Source: Tepiditoga spiralis
Lineage (GTDB): Bacteria; Thermotogota; Thermotogae; Petrotogales; Petrotogaceae
Assembly: GCF_014701195.1 (NCBI RefSeq)
Contig: NZ_AP018712.1
Span: 638,501 to 702,500, forward strand
Length of the DNA: 64,000 bases
Reading direction: 5' to 3'
Shown: piece after piece, positions 25,592-34,918 of the stretch
Position numbering within the stretch: the first letter of the stretch is position 1
Layout: every line of letters begins with the position of its first letter
Made by a program: the position numbers and the translations under genes
Notes under the pieces: generated by a model
Seen by the model: only the letters and a program-made list of their open reading frames with translations
What the model was told of the DNA's origin: nothing
Database searches by the model: none

Positions 25592-25680
25592 GGAGAGATG
25601 GCCGAGCGGCCGAAGGCGCACGCCTGGAACGCGTGTAATGGTAATCCCATTCGTGGGTTCAAATCCCACTCTCTCCGCCA
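25592..25680 (+). tRNA. tRNA-Ser (GGA)
   Basis: A class II tRNA with a long variable arm (ATGG/CCAT stem). The acceptor GGAGAGA pairs with TCTCTCC, the anticodon stem is CACGC/GCGTG with loop CTGGAAC (anticodon GGA), the T arm is GTGGG-TTCAAAT-CCCAC, and CCA is encoded (25678-25680). Confidence 0.95.
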
Positions 25681-25681
25681 C

Positions 25682-25712
25682 AAAAAAGAATGCAATGCAT
25701 TCTTTTTTTTTA
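25682..25712 (+). terminator. Terminator after tRNA-Ser
   Basis: AAAAAAGAATG pairs with CATTCTTTTTT around a 5-base loop and is followed by more T residues. Confidence 0.88.
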
Positions 25713-25783
25713 AAAGCCAATTTATACATTTGTATATTATTAATTTTAAATAATAACTATGATTCATTAAATATTTAAAAACT

Positions 25784-25854
25784 TTGAATTTTGTCAATTT
25801 TATCTGGTATAATTAAAGTAATAAAATATAAATTACCCGCTTTAAAAAACGGGT
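25784..25854 (+). promoter_or_regulatory. Promoter and 5' leader hairpin of the rimO-recA operon
   Basis: TTGAAT (25784-25789), an 18-base spacer and TATAAT (25808-25813) with TG plus one base in front (extended -10) lie about 70 bases before rimO. The leader contains a small hairpin, ACCCG (25835-25839) with CGGGT (25850-25854), ending 10 bases before the GGAGG ribosome site. Its role, if any, is unknown. Confidence 0.6.
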
Positions 25855-25879
25855 GTGGATTTTAATGGAGGTATAAATA

Positions 25880-27187
25880 TTGAAAAAATTTAATATAGTA
25901 AGATTAGGATGTCCAAAAAATGATGCAGATATGGATATATTTAGAGGTATTTTAGAAAAAAATAATTATTCTTATGAAGAAGATGCAAAAAAATGTGATT
26001 ATATTTTTATTGATACCTGTGGATTCATAGAATCTGCAAAGGAAGAATCTATAAATACTATCTTAGGATACGCAGAATTAAAAAAAACTAATAAAAATTT
26101 AAAAATAATAGCAATAGGATGTTTGATTGAACGTTACTTTGAAAATTTTAAAAAAGAATTAAAGGAAGCCGATGGTTTATTTGGTGTTGTTCCTCCTCAG
26201 GTTATTTTTGATAAAATAAATAATGGAAATATGTTTTTTAAATTACCTGAACCTATGGATGTATATGAATGCAATGAAAGATATATACCAAATACATCAT
26301 ATGCTTATGTAAAAATTGGAGATGGCTGCAATAGAAATTGTGCTTTTTGTTCAATTCCTTCATTTAAGGGTGCTCCAATGAGTAGAAGTATAGAAGATAT
26401 AAAAAAAGAAGTAGAATTTTTAGTAAAAAATGGAAAAAAAGAAATAATATTAGTATCTCAAGATAATACACTTTATGGAATTAACTTATACAAAAAACAA
26501 GCTTTACCTGACTTACTAAAAGAATTAAACTCTATAGAAGGTGAATTTTGGATAAGAGTAATGTATTTACATCCTGATTTTTTAACAGATGAAATTATAG
26601 AAACAATACATAATACTCCTAAAGTAGTTAAATACTTTGATGTTCCAATGCAACATGGTTCAGACAAAATATTAAATAGAATGGGAAGAATCAAAAAAAC
26701 AAAAGATCTTTTTAAAATGATTGAAAAAATAAGAAAAAATCCTAATGCAGTTTTAAGAACATCTATAGTCGTAGGATTTCCTGGTGAAACTAATGAAGAC
26801 TTTGAAAAATTACTAAATTTTGTAAATAAAATTGAATTTGATAAATTAGGTGGCTTTGCTTATTCCCCAGAAGAAAACACAGAAGCCTTTACTATGGATG
26901 GACAAGTAGATGAAAAAATTAAAGAAAAACGTTTAGAAGAATTAATGATGCTCCAAAAAGATATTTCAGAAGAAATTATGATAAAACATATAGGAAAAAA
27001 TATGAAAGTATTAATTGAAGAAAAAACCGATAATGTTTACGTTGGAAGAACTTTTATGGATGCCCCAGAAATAGATGGTAATATAATTTTCAAATGTAAT
27101 AAAACTTTAAAAATCGGAAATTTTATTAATGTAAAAATAAACAACGCTTATGAATATGATTTAGAAGGTGAAGTTTTAGATGAATAA
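25880..27187 (+). CDS. rimO: Ribosomal protein S12 methylthiotransferase RimO
   Basis: RimO is a radical-SAM enzyme that methylthiolates an aspartate of ribosomal protein S12. The 435-residue protein has the UPF0004 domain cysteines Cys11, Cys47 and Cys81, the radical-SAM cluster Cys150, Cys154 and Cys157 (GCNRNCAFC), and a C-terminal TRAM domain (about 365-435). The LGCPKNDAD start distinguishes RimO from the tRNA enzyme MiaB. The start codon is TTG 25880, well placed behind ATGGAGG. It overlaps pgsA by 8 bases; rimO-pgsA is a conserved pair. Confidence 0.95.
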   Translation: MKKFNIVRLGCPKNDADMDIFRGILEKNNYSYEEDAKKCDYIFIDTCGFIESAKEESINTILGYAELKKTNKNLKIIAIGCLIERYFENFKKELKEADGLFGVVPPQVIFDKINNGNMFFKLPEPMDVYECNERYIPNTSYAYVKIGDGCNRNCAFCSIPSFKGAPMSRSIEDIKKEVEFLVKNGKKEIILVSQDNTLYGINLYKKQALPDLLKELNSIEGEFWIRVMYLHPDFLTDEIIETIHNTPKVVKYFDVPMQHGSDKILNRMGRIKKTKDLFKMIEKIRKNPNAVLRTSIVVGFPGETNEDFEKLLNFVNKIEFDKLGGFAYSPEENTEAFTMDGQVDEKIKEKRLEELMMLQKDISEEIMIKHIGKNMKVLIEEKTDNVYVGRTFMDAPEIDGNIIFKCNKTLKIGNFINVKINNAYEYDLEGEVLDE

Positions 27188-27713
27188 AAATTTAAATATT
27201 CCAAATACACTTTCAACAATTAGAGCTATTTTTACAATACCAATCTTTATTTTAACTATTTATAATAATTATTTATGGGCATTAATTTTATTTATCATTG
27301 CATCTTTAACAGATTTATTCGATGGAATGATTGCTAGAAAATTAAATCAAGTTACTGATTTAGGAAAGTTTATAGATCAAATTTCAGATAAAATAATGAT
27401 AAATGCTATATTTGTTGGATTAATGCAAATAAAATTAATTCCAGGATGGTTCGTAGCAATTTTAATATCAAGAGATACATTTGTGAGTGGGATAAGAATG
27501 TTCTTAGCAAGTAAAAATATTGTTGTTGCTGCAAACAAATTAGGAAAATTAAAAACTGTATTACAAATGAGTTTAATTATTTTACTTTATTTTTATGGAA
27601 TAACAAAGATAAATTTGAATATTTTAAACGAAATAATGATATATTCAACAGTAACTGTAAGTATAATTTCAGGAATAATTTATTTTATAAAAAGTTTAAA
27701 ACATTTCTCATAA
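27180..27713 (+). CDS. pgsA: CDP-diacylglycerol--glycerol-3-phosphate 3-phosphatidyltransferase
   Basis: PgsA makes phosphatidylglycerophosphate at the membrane. The 177-residue protein has the CDP-alcohol phosphotransferase motif D-x2-D-G-x2-A-R-x8-G-x3-D-x3-D, seen as DLFDGMIARKL followed by DLGKFIDQISDK, and four to five hydrophobic helices. It starts inside the rimO 3' end, so the two are translationally coupled. Confidence 0.94.
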   Translation: MNKNLNIPNTLSTIRAIFTIPIFILTIYNNYLWALILFIIASLTDLFDGMIARKLNQVTDLGKFIDQISDKIMINAIFVGLMQIKLIPGWFVAILISRDTFVSGIRMFLASKNIVVAANKLGKLKTVLQMSLIILLYFYGITKINLNILNEIMIYSTVTVSIISGIIYFIKSLKHFS

Positions 27714-27733
27714 ATATTCTAGGGGGAATTCTT

Positions 27734-28309
27734 ATGGAAGAATTAAGAACCTTTATTGCTTTAGATTCAAATATAGAATTAAAAATATTATTAAAAGATA
27801 CTATTGAAAAATTAAATAAAATGGGTTTCAAAGCAAACTGGACAACAACTGAAAATATACATTTAACACTTTTGTTTCTTGGAGATTTGTCTATGCATAA
27901 AATTGCCGAAATAGCTTATAAAATAGGAGAAAGAATATCTGGATTTCCTACATTTATTTTTGATGTAAATAATTTAGGATTTTTTGAATCTGAAAATTCA
28001 CCTAAAAATTTTTGGTTTGGTGTAAGTGGTCAACAAACTTTACACGGATTATATAAAGAAATACAAAAAGCCGTTTCGCTTTGTGAAATAGAAGTACAAA
28101 ATGAAGAATTTGTACCTCATATAACTGTAGGAAGAATTAAAAAATATCCTGAACACTGGAAAAAACTCATAAGTTCAATTGATTTTGAAACAATAAAGGT
28201 TCCAGTAAACTCTGTATGTATATATTCATCTACATTAACAAAAAAAGGTCCAGTTTATGAAAAGCTTTACACGATTGATTTTGAAGGAGGCGTAATTATT
28301 AATGGCTAA
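27734..28309 (+). CDS. thpR: RNA 2',3'-cyclic phosphodiesterase (LigT/ThpR)
   Basis: This is a 2H phosphoesterase, 191 residues, with both HxTx motifs: His43-Leu-Thr45 in [10 protein letters not shown] and His129-Ile-Thr131 in PHITVGR. The family opens 2',3'-cyclic phosphates on RNA and was first described as a 2'-5' RNA ligase. Its cellular role is unclear. It is located between pgsA and recA and overlaps the recA start by 8 bases; the recA ribosome site lies within its final codons. Confidence 0.92.
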   Translation: MEELRTFIALDSNIELKILLKDTIEKLNKMGFKANWTTTENIHLTLLFLGDLSMHKIAEIAYKIGERISGFPTFIFDVNNLGFFESENSPKNFWFGVSGQQTLHGLYKEIQKAVSLCEIEVQNEEFVPHITVGRIKKYPEHWKKLISSIDFETIKVPVNSVCIYSSTLTKKGPVYEKLYTIDFEGGVIING

Positions 28310-29417
28310 ATCCAATAATAATGTTAGCAAAGAAGATTTATTAGAAAAACTTGTAAAAGAATTAGAAAAAAGTCATGGTGCTGGTTCTGTCATGATTATG
28401 GGAAAAGGTGTAGAAGCACGTGAATTAAGTATTGTACCAACTGGTTGTTTATCATTGGATATAGCTCTTGGTGTTGGTGGATTTCCAAGAGGTAGAATTA
28501 TAGAAATATATGGTAACGAATCATCCGGAAAAACCACTTTAACTCTTCAAGCACTTGCAGAAGTACAAAAAGCTGGAGGTGTAGCTGCATTTGTTGATGC
28601 TGAGCATGCCCTTGATGTAACTTATGCAAAAAATTTAGGTGTTGATATTGATAATTTGGTAATATCTCAACCTGATTATGGAGAACAAGCTTTAGAAATC
28701 GTTGATTCACTCGTGAGATCTAATATGTTAGATATTGTTGTAGTTGATTCTGTAGCTGCTTTAGTTCCTAAAACAGAAATAGAAGGTTCTATGGGAGATA
28801 CTCATGTTGGACTACAAGCAAGATTAATGTCACAAGCTCTAAGAAAGTTAGCTGGTAGTGTTAATAAATCAAAAACTATAGTTATATTCATAAACCAATT
28901 AAGAATGAAAATTGGTGTAATGTATGGAAATCCAGAAACAACAACTGGTGGAATTGCATTAAAATTTTATTCAAGCATAAGAATTGAAGTTAGAAGAGGA
29001 ACACAAATAAAAGAAGGCAAAGATGCTTTAGGCAATGAAACAACTTTAAAAGTAGTTAAAAACAAAGTTGCACCTCCATTTAAAGATGCAAAAGTAGATA
29101 TGATTTATGGAAGAGGAATTGCAAAAGAAAACGATATTTTTAACCTTGCTGTTGAAAATGGATTAATTCAAAGAAAAGGTGCTTGGTTTTCTTATATTAA
29201 TTCAACTGGCGAAGAAGTTAGTTTGGGTCAAGGAAAATTAAATGCAATTGGATATTTAACTGAAAATCCTGAAATTATGGATTTTATGGAATATAAAATT
29301 AGAGAAAATAATAATGTTAAAATACCTGATGAATTAAGAAAAAAATTTGAAGTAAAAAAAGCAAAAAAAGAAAATAAATCTAAAGATGAAAAGAAAAATG
29401 AAGAAAAAGAAGCCTAA
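28302..29417 (+). CDS. recA: Recombinase RecA
   Basis: RecA forms filaments on single-stranded DNA for homologous recombination and the SOS response. The 371-residue product has Walker [10 protein letters not shown] (about 67-75), the VDAEHALD and DSVAALVPK segments, the L2-adjacent [22 protein letters not shown], and a lysine-rich C-terminal tail. GGAGG stands 9 bases before ATG 28302. No SOS box was seen upstream; the gene appears to be transcribed as part of the rimO operon. recX overlaps its end by 32 bases. Confidence 0.98.
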   Translation: MAKSNNNVSKEDLLEKLVKELEKSHGAGSVMIMGKGVEARELSIVPTGCLSLDIALGVGGFPRGRIIEIYGNESSGKTTLTLQALAEVQKAGGVAAFVDAEHALDVTYAKNLGVDIDNLVISQPDYGEQALEIVDSLVRSNMLDIVVVDSVAALVPKTEIEGSMGDTHVGLQARLMSQALRKLAGSVNKSKTIVIFINQLRMKIGVMYGNPETTTGGIALKFYSSIRIEVRRGTQIKEGKDALGNETTLKVVKNKVAPPFKDAKVDMIYGRGIAKENDIFNLAVENGLIQRKGAWFSYINSTGEEVSLGQGKLNAIGYLTENPEIMDFMEYKIRENNNVKIPDELRKKFEVKKAKKENKSKDEKKNEEKEA

Positions 29418-29871
29418 AAAAATTTTTGATCCAAGTGATATAAAAGCAGCTGAAAAATCAGCTGAATATTTAATTAGATATAGAATGAGATCAGAAAAAG
29501 AATTGTTATGGAAATTAAAAGAAAAAGGATTTTCTGATGAAATAATTTTAGAATTAATTGAAAAATTAAAAAAATATAAATTAATTAATGATAAAATTTT
29601 TGCTTACCATTTTGCATATGACAAATTAACTTTATCAAAAAAAGGTCCTTTAATAATACAAATGGAATTAAGAAAACTTGGAGTTGATGAATATTTAATT
29701 CAAGATACTCTAATTCAATTAAAAAACGAAATAAATATATATGAAATTGCTTTTGAATTAGGTAAAAAATACTATGAAAAAAATAATGACCTAATTAAAA
29801 CTAAGAACTTTTTATATAAAAAAGGATTTGAACAATCAACAATAAATTATGTAATAGCTGACATTCAATAA
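29386..29871 (+). CDS. recX: RecA regulator RecX
   Basis: RecX modulates RecA filament growth. The 161-residue protein starts with a basic patch, then shows three tandem three-helix repeats typical of Rec[43 protein letters not shown] with [17 protein letters not shown], and [19 protein letters not shown]. It overlaps recA by 32 bases in another frame. ATG 29386 or ATG 29398 could be the start; neither has an evident ribosome site. Confidence 0.88.
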   Translation: MKRKMKKKKPKKIFDPSDIKAAEKSAEYLIRYRMRSEKELLWKLKEKGFSDEIILELIEKLKKYKLINDKIFAYHFAYDKLTLSKKGPLIIQMELRKLGVDEYLIQDTLIQLKNEINIYEIAFELGKKYYEKNNDLIKTKNFLYKKGFEQSTINYVIADIQ

Positions 29872-29888
29872 AGGAGGATTTTAATAAA

Positions 29889-31433
29889 ATGATTACCATT
29901 TTCATTGCACTTTTAGTAGGTATAATATCCATTTTTTTTGGGATTTATATTGGAAATAAAAAATTTATTGGTTCTTTAAAATTAAAAAAAGAAGAAATTG
30001 AAAAATTTTTAAACCAATCAAAAAAAGATGCAGAAGAACTTAAAATTAAAGCAAAAGAAGAAGCTAAGGCATTAAGAAAAAAAGAACTCGTAGAAGCACG
30101 TGAAGAAATACATAAAATGAAAGATGAAGCAGAACGTGAATTAAAAAAACAAAAAAATGATTTTAAAGTACTCGAAGAAAGATTAATTAGACGTGAAGAA
30201 AATTTAGATAGAAAAGAACAAAATATAGAAACTTTAAAAGAAAAATTAGAAACTGAAAAAGAATCTATTAAAGAAAAGTTATTAGAAGCAGAAAATAAAT
30301 TACATGAAATTGCTGCTTTAACAGAGGAAGAAGCTAAACAAATAATATTAAACGAAGTAACAGAAAAATATGAAAAAACTTTAGCACAAAAGTATAAAGA
30401 AATGAAAGAAGAATATGAAGATGATGCTAAAAAATATGCAAAATGGGTAATTACAACTTCAATTCAAAGATATGCATCTGATGTTACTTCTGAAATAACA
30501 ACGTCAACAGTTACATTACCAACAGATGATATGAAAGGTAGAATAATAGGAAGAGAAGGAAGAAATATTAGAACATTTGAAAAACTAACTGGAACAGATT
30601 TAATAATAGATGATACTCCAGAAATTGTTGTTTTATCTTGTTTCAATCCATTGAGACGTGAAATAGCAAAAAGAACTCTTGAAGCTCTAGTTGCAGATGG
30701 AAGAATACATCCAGCAAGAATAGAAGAAATATACGATAAATCAAAAAAAGAAGTTGAAGAATTTATAAAAGAAGCTGGTAAAGAAGCAATAATGAGAGTA
30801 GGAATAAAATCACCTCATCCTGAACTAATTAAGTTGCTTGGAAGACTTAAATTTAGAACAAGTTATGGTCAAGATGTGCTTGAACATTCTATAGAAGTTG
30901 CTCAATTTGCTGGATTAATGGCAAATGAACTTGGCTTAAATGTTGAACTTGCAAAAAGAGCTGCTCTTTTCCATGATTTAGGTAAAGCAATTGATCATGA
31001 GGTTGAAGGATCACATGCAATTGTAGGAGGACAAATAGCTAAAAGATACAATGAAAAACCAGCTGTTGTAAATGGAATTCAATATCATCACAATGAAGTT
31101 GATCCAATGACTCCAGAAGCAATATTAGTTGGTGCAGCAGATGCTTTATCAGCCGCTAGACCTGGTGCAAGACGTGAAGCACTTGAAAATTATGTAAGAC
31201 GTATAGAACAACTCGAAGAAATTGCTAAATCATTTAGATATGTAGATAAAGCTTATGCAATTCAAGCTGGTAGAGAAGTTAGAATAATAATTCAACCTGA
31301 TAAAATAGACGATGCTCTTGCAGAAAAATTATCTCACGATGTATCACATCAAATAGAAGAAAAAATGCAATATCCTGGTGTAATAAAAGTAACTGTAATA
31401 AGAGAAAAAAGAAGTGTATCTTACGCTTCATAA
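29889..31433 (+). CDS. rny: Ribonuclease Y
   Basis: RNase Y is a membrane-anchored endoribonuclease that starts mRNA decay. The 514-residue protein has one N-terminal membrane helix (about 2-22), a long coiled coil (about 28-200), a KH domain (about 205-275, with GRIIGREGRNIR) and an HD domain (HSIEVAQFAG, FHDLGKA at about 360). The rny gene behind recA-recX is typical. A bidirectional terminator follows directly. An AAAGGAGG ribosome site precedes the start. Confidence 0.97.
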   Translation: MITIFIALLVGIISIFFGIYIGNKKFIGSLKLKKEEIEKFLNQSKKDAEELKIKAKEEAKALRKKELVEAREEIHKMKDEAERELKKQKNDFKVLEERLIRREENLDRKEQNIETLKEKLETEKESIKEKLLEAENKLHEIAALTEEEAKQIILNEVTEKYEKTLAQKYKEMKEEYEDDAKKYAKWVITTSIQRYASDVTSEITTSTVTLPTDDMKGRIIGREGRNIRTFEKLTGTDLIIDDTPEIVVLSCFNPLRREIAKRTLEALVADGRIHPARIEEIYDKSKKEVEEFIKEAGKEAIMRVGIKSPHPELIKLLGRLKFRTSYGQDVLEHSIEVAQFAGLMANELGLNVELAKRAALFHDLGKAIDHEVEGSHAIVGGQIAKRYNEKPAVVNGIQYHHNEVDPMTPEAILVGAADALSAARPGARREALENYVRRIEQLEEIAKSFRYVDKAYAIQAGREVRIIIQPDKIDDALAEKLSHDVSHQIEEKMQYPGVIKVTVIREKRSVSYAS

Positions 31434-31464
31434 AAAAATACCCTTTTTAAAAGGGTATTTTTTT
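31432..31464. terminator. Bidirectional terminator between rny and the TetR gene
   Basis: AAATACCCTT and AAGGGTATTT form a stem with A-run and T-run on either side. It overlaps the stop of the minus-strand TetR gene and serves both convergent transcripts. Confidence 0.88.
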
Positions 31465-32017
31465 ATTCTCTTTCTTTATTTAGATTTAAAAATTCAGTAA
31501 CTACTTTAATTTCTTCCTTTATTATTTCTGGATAAACGTAACCTTTAAATCCCAATCCTATTAAAAACGTTTTTAAAACATCTGCTACTGTAAATGAAGC
31601 ATCAACATCAAAGCCTTTGGCTCTCAATACATCTTTTATTAAAATATTAAATTTATCATCTATTTCCTTTATCATCTTTAATGTTATTTTTGATCTATAT
31701 GGATATGTTATTATCTGAGAAAAAGCTGCCATATTATCTGATGGAGTAAATAGTTTTACTATTTTCTTTTCAAAATCTCCTGGTGCTTCTAATATGTCTG
31801 TTATCCAAGTATCTAATATAAATCTTGCAGTTTCTACCATTGCACCATCTTTTGAACCAAAATAATAATGCAAAGATGCTATGGTTAAATCTGCTTCATT
31901 AGCTATTTTTCTTGTTGTTGTAGCACTAATACTATTTTCATTTATTATACTTATTATTGAATTCATTAGTTCTTTTTTTCTCTTTAATCTTAGTTCAGGA
32001 TTTGGTCTTCTTGCCAT
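31463..32017 (-). CDS. TetR/AcrR-family transcriptional regulator
   Basis: The 184-residue protein has an N-terminal TetR helix-turn-helix (TTRKIANEADLTIASLHYYFGSKDG at about 38-62) and an all-helical ligand-binding C-terminal part that I cannot match to a known effector. ATG 32017 is preferred over GTG 32026, which lies in the AAAGGAGTG ribosome site. It stands alone between two terminators, so its targets may be itself or distant genes. A 7-bp inverted repeat overlaps its likely promoter (32042-32065). Confidence 0.9.
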   Translation of the reverse strand: MARRPNPELRLKRKKELMNSIISIINENSISATTTRKIANEADLTIASLHYYFGSKDGAMVETARFILDTWITDILEAPGDFEKKIVKLFTPSDNMAAFSQIITYPYRSKITLKMIKEIDDKFNILIKDVLRAKGFDVDASFTVADVLKTFLIGLGFKGYVYPEIIKEEIKVVTEFLNLNKERE

Positions 32018-32041
32018 ATTATTCACTCCTTTTCCTAAATT

Positions 32042-32065
32042 TTATAATTATTAATAATATTATAA
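32042..32065. promoter_or_regulatory. Possible autoregulatory operator and -10 of the TetR gene
   Basis: TTATAAT and ATTATAA form a 7-bp perfect inverted repeat with a 10-base centre. The minus-strand TATAAT at 32059-32064 lies within the right arm. TetR proteins often bind such palindromes over their own promoters, but in A/T-rich DNA such repeats also occur by chance. Confidence 0.35.
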
Positions 32066-32171
32066 CCCTATTATTTTAATAAGAGATGTTTGATATATTA
32101 ATTAAAAGTTAACGTTATAAGATTAAAAAATATCATTAAAGTTTATTTTTTAAATATGTTTCATTAAATAT

Positions 32172-32203
32172 TTAAAAAGAGGTAGATAATCTACCTCTTT
32201 TTA
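32172..32203 (-). terminator. Terminator at the end of the aspS-rpsA-SLBB operon
   Basis: GAGGTAGA pairs with TCTACCTC around a 3-base loop with flanking A and T runs, 14 bases beyond the stop of the SLBB gene. Confidence 0.88.
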
Positions 32204-32216
32204 AATATAATATAAA

Positions 32217-34466
32217 TTATTTTATAGCATTAGTAACTGTTGTATATGTTTCTGTTCCTGTTTTAATAAAGTTCATAAAAGTTGTTACTGTATTCATTAC
32301 ATCAAAAACACCTGTAAGAGCATTCTTAGGAACAAATATTATATCTCCTGGATTTAACACTGGATTCATTGGAGATTTTATTGGATTTGAATTCATTATT
32401 CCACTTATATCAAGGGTTATAGGTGGATTTCCTGGACCATTTTTAAATAAAAATATCTTTGAAGGTTCCCCTGTTTGTTTTATTCCACCAACTCTAAATA
32501 TATAATCTAACAAAGTTAATCCTTTTACATACTCTACAACACCTTGTTTATTTATTTCTCCAAAAGCATATATTAATTTTGGTTTTGACTGAGAAACAAA
32601 TATTATGGATCCGGGTTCAACTTCATAATCTTTAATTTTTTCTATATCTTGAGTATTAACTACATCTTTTTTATCTTCTGAATAAACTATAACTTCATCC
32701 TGTACTTGCCAATTAAAATTAGTAGAAGATAATACATCAGTTAATTTAATAGGTATATCTGTTTTTAAAGATTTTGGAGAAACATTTCCAAGAATAGTTA
32801 TATAAGAATACTGTGTTTCTGGTTGTACAATTACATACGAACCCATTGGTACTTCTTCTAATGTATTATTCCAAATATTTTTTTCAGTGTAGGATTTTAT
32901 TAATTTATTATTATTATATATCTTTAAAATCCCTCTATTCACAGGTTCAAATCCATTTACAGAAGAAATTATATCCATTAATGTTACTTTATTTTTATTT
33001 ATAATTTTTGTTACTCCTTCTTTGTATACTATTACATTATTTTCTTTTATCTTTGAAATATCAAGTATTACTTTACCTTTTAATTCTATATTCTTTTCTT
33101 TTTCTATTTCATTTCCCTTTATATTTCCAACATTTCCATCAACTGAATATTTTATATTGTAAGCTTCATTCAATTGATATTTTATTAATAAATCAAACAA
33201 CGTATCTCCTGTATTATAAGCTCTTGAATCGGATAAATCGCCTATAATGTATGCTACTTTTTCTTCACTTTCAGCTATTATTGTTGACTGTGGTTCAAAC
33301 ACAATATCTTTATAAGTTTCTATTTTGTTCACATTTATATTGTATACTTTCATATTGCCATTTAAAAGGACATCTAATTTTCCAGAAAAATCATTTTTAA
33401 ATCCATGAGCTAATGATAAAATTTTTGTTAATGTAAGTTTTTCTGGTGGATCAATAGCAATTCTTCCTGATATGCCAAAACTTCCTGAAAGGTACACATA
33501 ATTCTTTAAATACTCTATTTTAACAAAATCTTCTGTATTTAATTTAGAATTCATATCAAATTCTTTAGAATTTACTGTTATTTTATTTATTACGCTTGGA
33601 TTTATATTCAATTTTGATAAAATATTTTTTATTGTCATATCTTCGTTTTTTTCAAAATTAACTTTTACATATTTTTTTTCTGTATCTACATAAACATATT
33701 TTTGTAATTTTGTTAAAATTATAGTATCATTTCTTTTTAACAAAACATCTTCATTTTTTATTACTTCATCTATTGAAAAGATTTCTGTTTTTCCATCTCT
33801 TAATAAAGTAATTTTATCGTCTATGTTAGAAATAGGAACATTTTGCTTTGAAATAATATATTTTAATGTGATTCCATTGAAATATGTGAATGATGTTGTT
33901 CCAAACTCAGAAAAAACATTTATTTTGTTTTGATTTTCATAAGGTATAACAACTCTACTATTTTCTGTTATTATAGGATCTTCTCCAGTTCCACCATTGT
34001 ATATCCAAGAAATATCATAAGTTTTTGTTACATTATTTGGATAAGTTACTACTGCATTAAATGATGATAAATAATCTTTTAATCCTCCAGATAGTGCTAT
34101 TAATTCTGAAAGTTTTATTGAACTTTTTTGTATATTTATAACTCCATTTCTTGATACATTTCCAAAAATATTTACAATAAAAGGAGCATATTGAGTAATT
34201 CCAATAGTTATATTTGGTGTTTTTACATAGTTTTGTAATTTTTTTGATATTATATTTTCAACCTCTGAAACTTCCATACCAGATACTTTTATTCTTCCAA
34301 TAGGTGGAACTGTAATAATACCCTCTGGACCTATTGTTAAAGAATCCATCGTATACTGTGGATATCCAAAAACAAACATTCCAATAGTATCTCCTACTCT
34401 AAGTGTGTATGAAAATAAAACTATTGGTAAAACAAATAAAACTATTAATAAACTTATTTTTTTCAT
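32217..34466 (-). CDS. Polysaccharide-export/SLBB-repeat periplasmic protein
   Basis: The 749-residue product has a signal peptide (MKKISLLIVLFVLPIVLFSYT) without a lipobox cysteine, then a Poly_export-like domain (about 20-95: LRVGDTIGMFVFGYP, PEGIITVPPIGRIKV) and several SLBB-like beta-grasp repeats through the chain, each with a GDTI/GSYV-type segment and a predicted turn (for example VNIFGNVSRNGVINI and ILGNVSPKSL). The end, PGNPPITLDISG and PVLNPGDIIFVPK, is again typical of Wza-like proteins. It is much longer than Wza (about 380) and lacks the C-terminal amphipathic helix seen there. It probably forms a periplasmic or outer-envelope conduit. It is the last gene of the long minus-strand operon. 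Confidence 0.82.
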   Translation of the reverse strand: MKKISLLIVLFVLPIVLFSYTLRVGDTIGMFVFGYPQYTMDSLTIGPEGIITVPPIGRIKVSGMEVSEVENIISKKLQNYVKTPNITIGITQYAPFIVNIFGNVSRNGVINIQKSSIKLSELIALSGGLKDYLSSFNAVVTYPNNVTKTYDISWIYNGGTGEDPIITENSRVVIPYENQNKINVFSEFGTTSFTYFNGITLKYIISKQNVPISNIDDKITLLRDGKTEIFSIDEVIKNEDVLLKRNDTIILTKLQKYVYVDTEKKYVKVNFEKNEDMTIKNILSKLNINPSVINKITVNSKEFDMNSKLNTEDFVKIEYLKNYVYLSGSFGISGRIAIDPPEKLTLTKILSLAHGFKNDFSGKLDVLLNGNMKVYNINVNKIETYKDIVFEPQSTIIAESEEKVAYIIGDLSDSRAYNTGDTLFDLLIKYQLNEAYNIKYSVDGNVGNIKGNEIEKEKNIELKGKVILDISKIKENNVIVYKEGVTKIINKNKVTLMDIISSVNGFEPVNRGILKIYNNNKLIKSYTEKNIWNNTLEEVPMGSYVIVQPETQYSYITILGNVSPKSLKTDIPIKLTDVLSSTNFNWQVQDEVIVYSEDKKDVVNTQDIEKIKDYEVEPGSIIFVSQSKPKLIYAFGEINKQGVVEYVKGLTLLDYIFRVGGIKQTGEPSKIFLFKNGPGNPPITLDISGIMNSNPIKSPMNPVLNPGDIIFVPKNALTGVFDVMNTVTTFMNFIKTGTETYTTVTNAIK

Positions 34467-34477
34467 ACAAATCCTCC

Positions 34478-34918
34478 TTATATCATTTTTTGTATTAATT
34501 CTGTTTCTTGTGAGGTATATCCCAAAATTTCTAATTCATTCAATATTTTTTTTACATCTTCATTTTTATTAATTCTCAGTGCAGCTTTTGCCTTTAATAT
34601 CATTGCATCTATTTTAAAGTTTTTTTCTGGTAAAGAACTATTTACAACCTTTTCATAACGTTCTAATTCAAAAAGTATTTTTATTAAATAATACTTTGTT
34701 TCATCTAAATTTATCCCTATTTTTATTGCATGTTCAAACAATGAGATTGCTCTTTCACTTTCACCTTTTAGCATTAAGCATACACCCGCATTATGATAAA
34801 ACATTGGTTCTTTTGAGTTTATCGATATTGCTTTTAAATACATTAAAAGTGCTTCATCGTATGATTTTTTTGATAGTAAATCATTCCCTATTTTATTATA
34901 ATAATATGCATCATTCAC
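34478..34918 (-). CDS. TPR-repeat protein
   Basis: The 146-residue product has about three to four tetratricopeptide repeats (for example NKIGNDLLSKKSYDEALLMYLKAISI and HNAGVCLMLKGESERAISLFEHAIKI). No signal peptide is clear with this start. The open frame runs further upstream into the preceding gene, but GTG 34918 or TTG 34921 behind GAAGGTG is the likely start. It overlaps the end of the beta-propeller gene by 8 bases and is followed 11 bases later by the SLBB gene, which suggests the three proteins work together at the envelope. Confidence 0.78.
   Translation of the reverse strand: MNDAYYYNKIGNDLLSKKSYDEALLMYLKAISINSKEPMFYHNAGVCLMLKGESERAISLFEHAIKIGINLDETKYYLIKILFELERYEKVVNSSLPEKNFKIDAMILKAKAALRINKNEDVKKILNELEILGYTSQETELIQKMI

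Noticed and set aside
25835-25854. rimO leader hairpin as a riboswitch
   Set aside because: Only a 5-bp stem with a 10-base A-rich loop is present, no conserved aptamer elements and no terminator or clear sequestration of the ribosome site.
32217-34466. Possible tandem DNA repeats in the SLBB gene
   Set aside because: The repeats are only at protein-fold level and very degenerate; no direct DNA repeats were seen.
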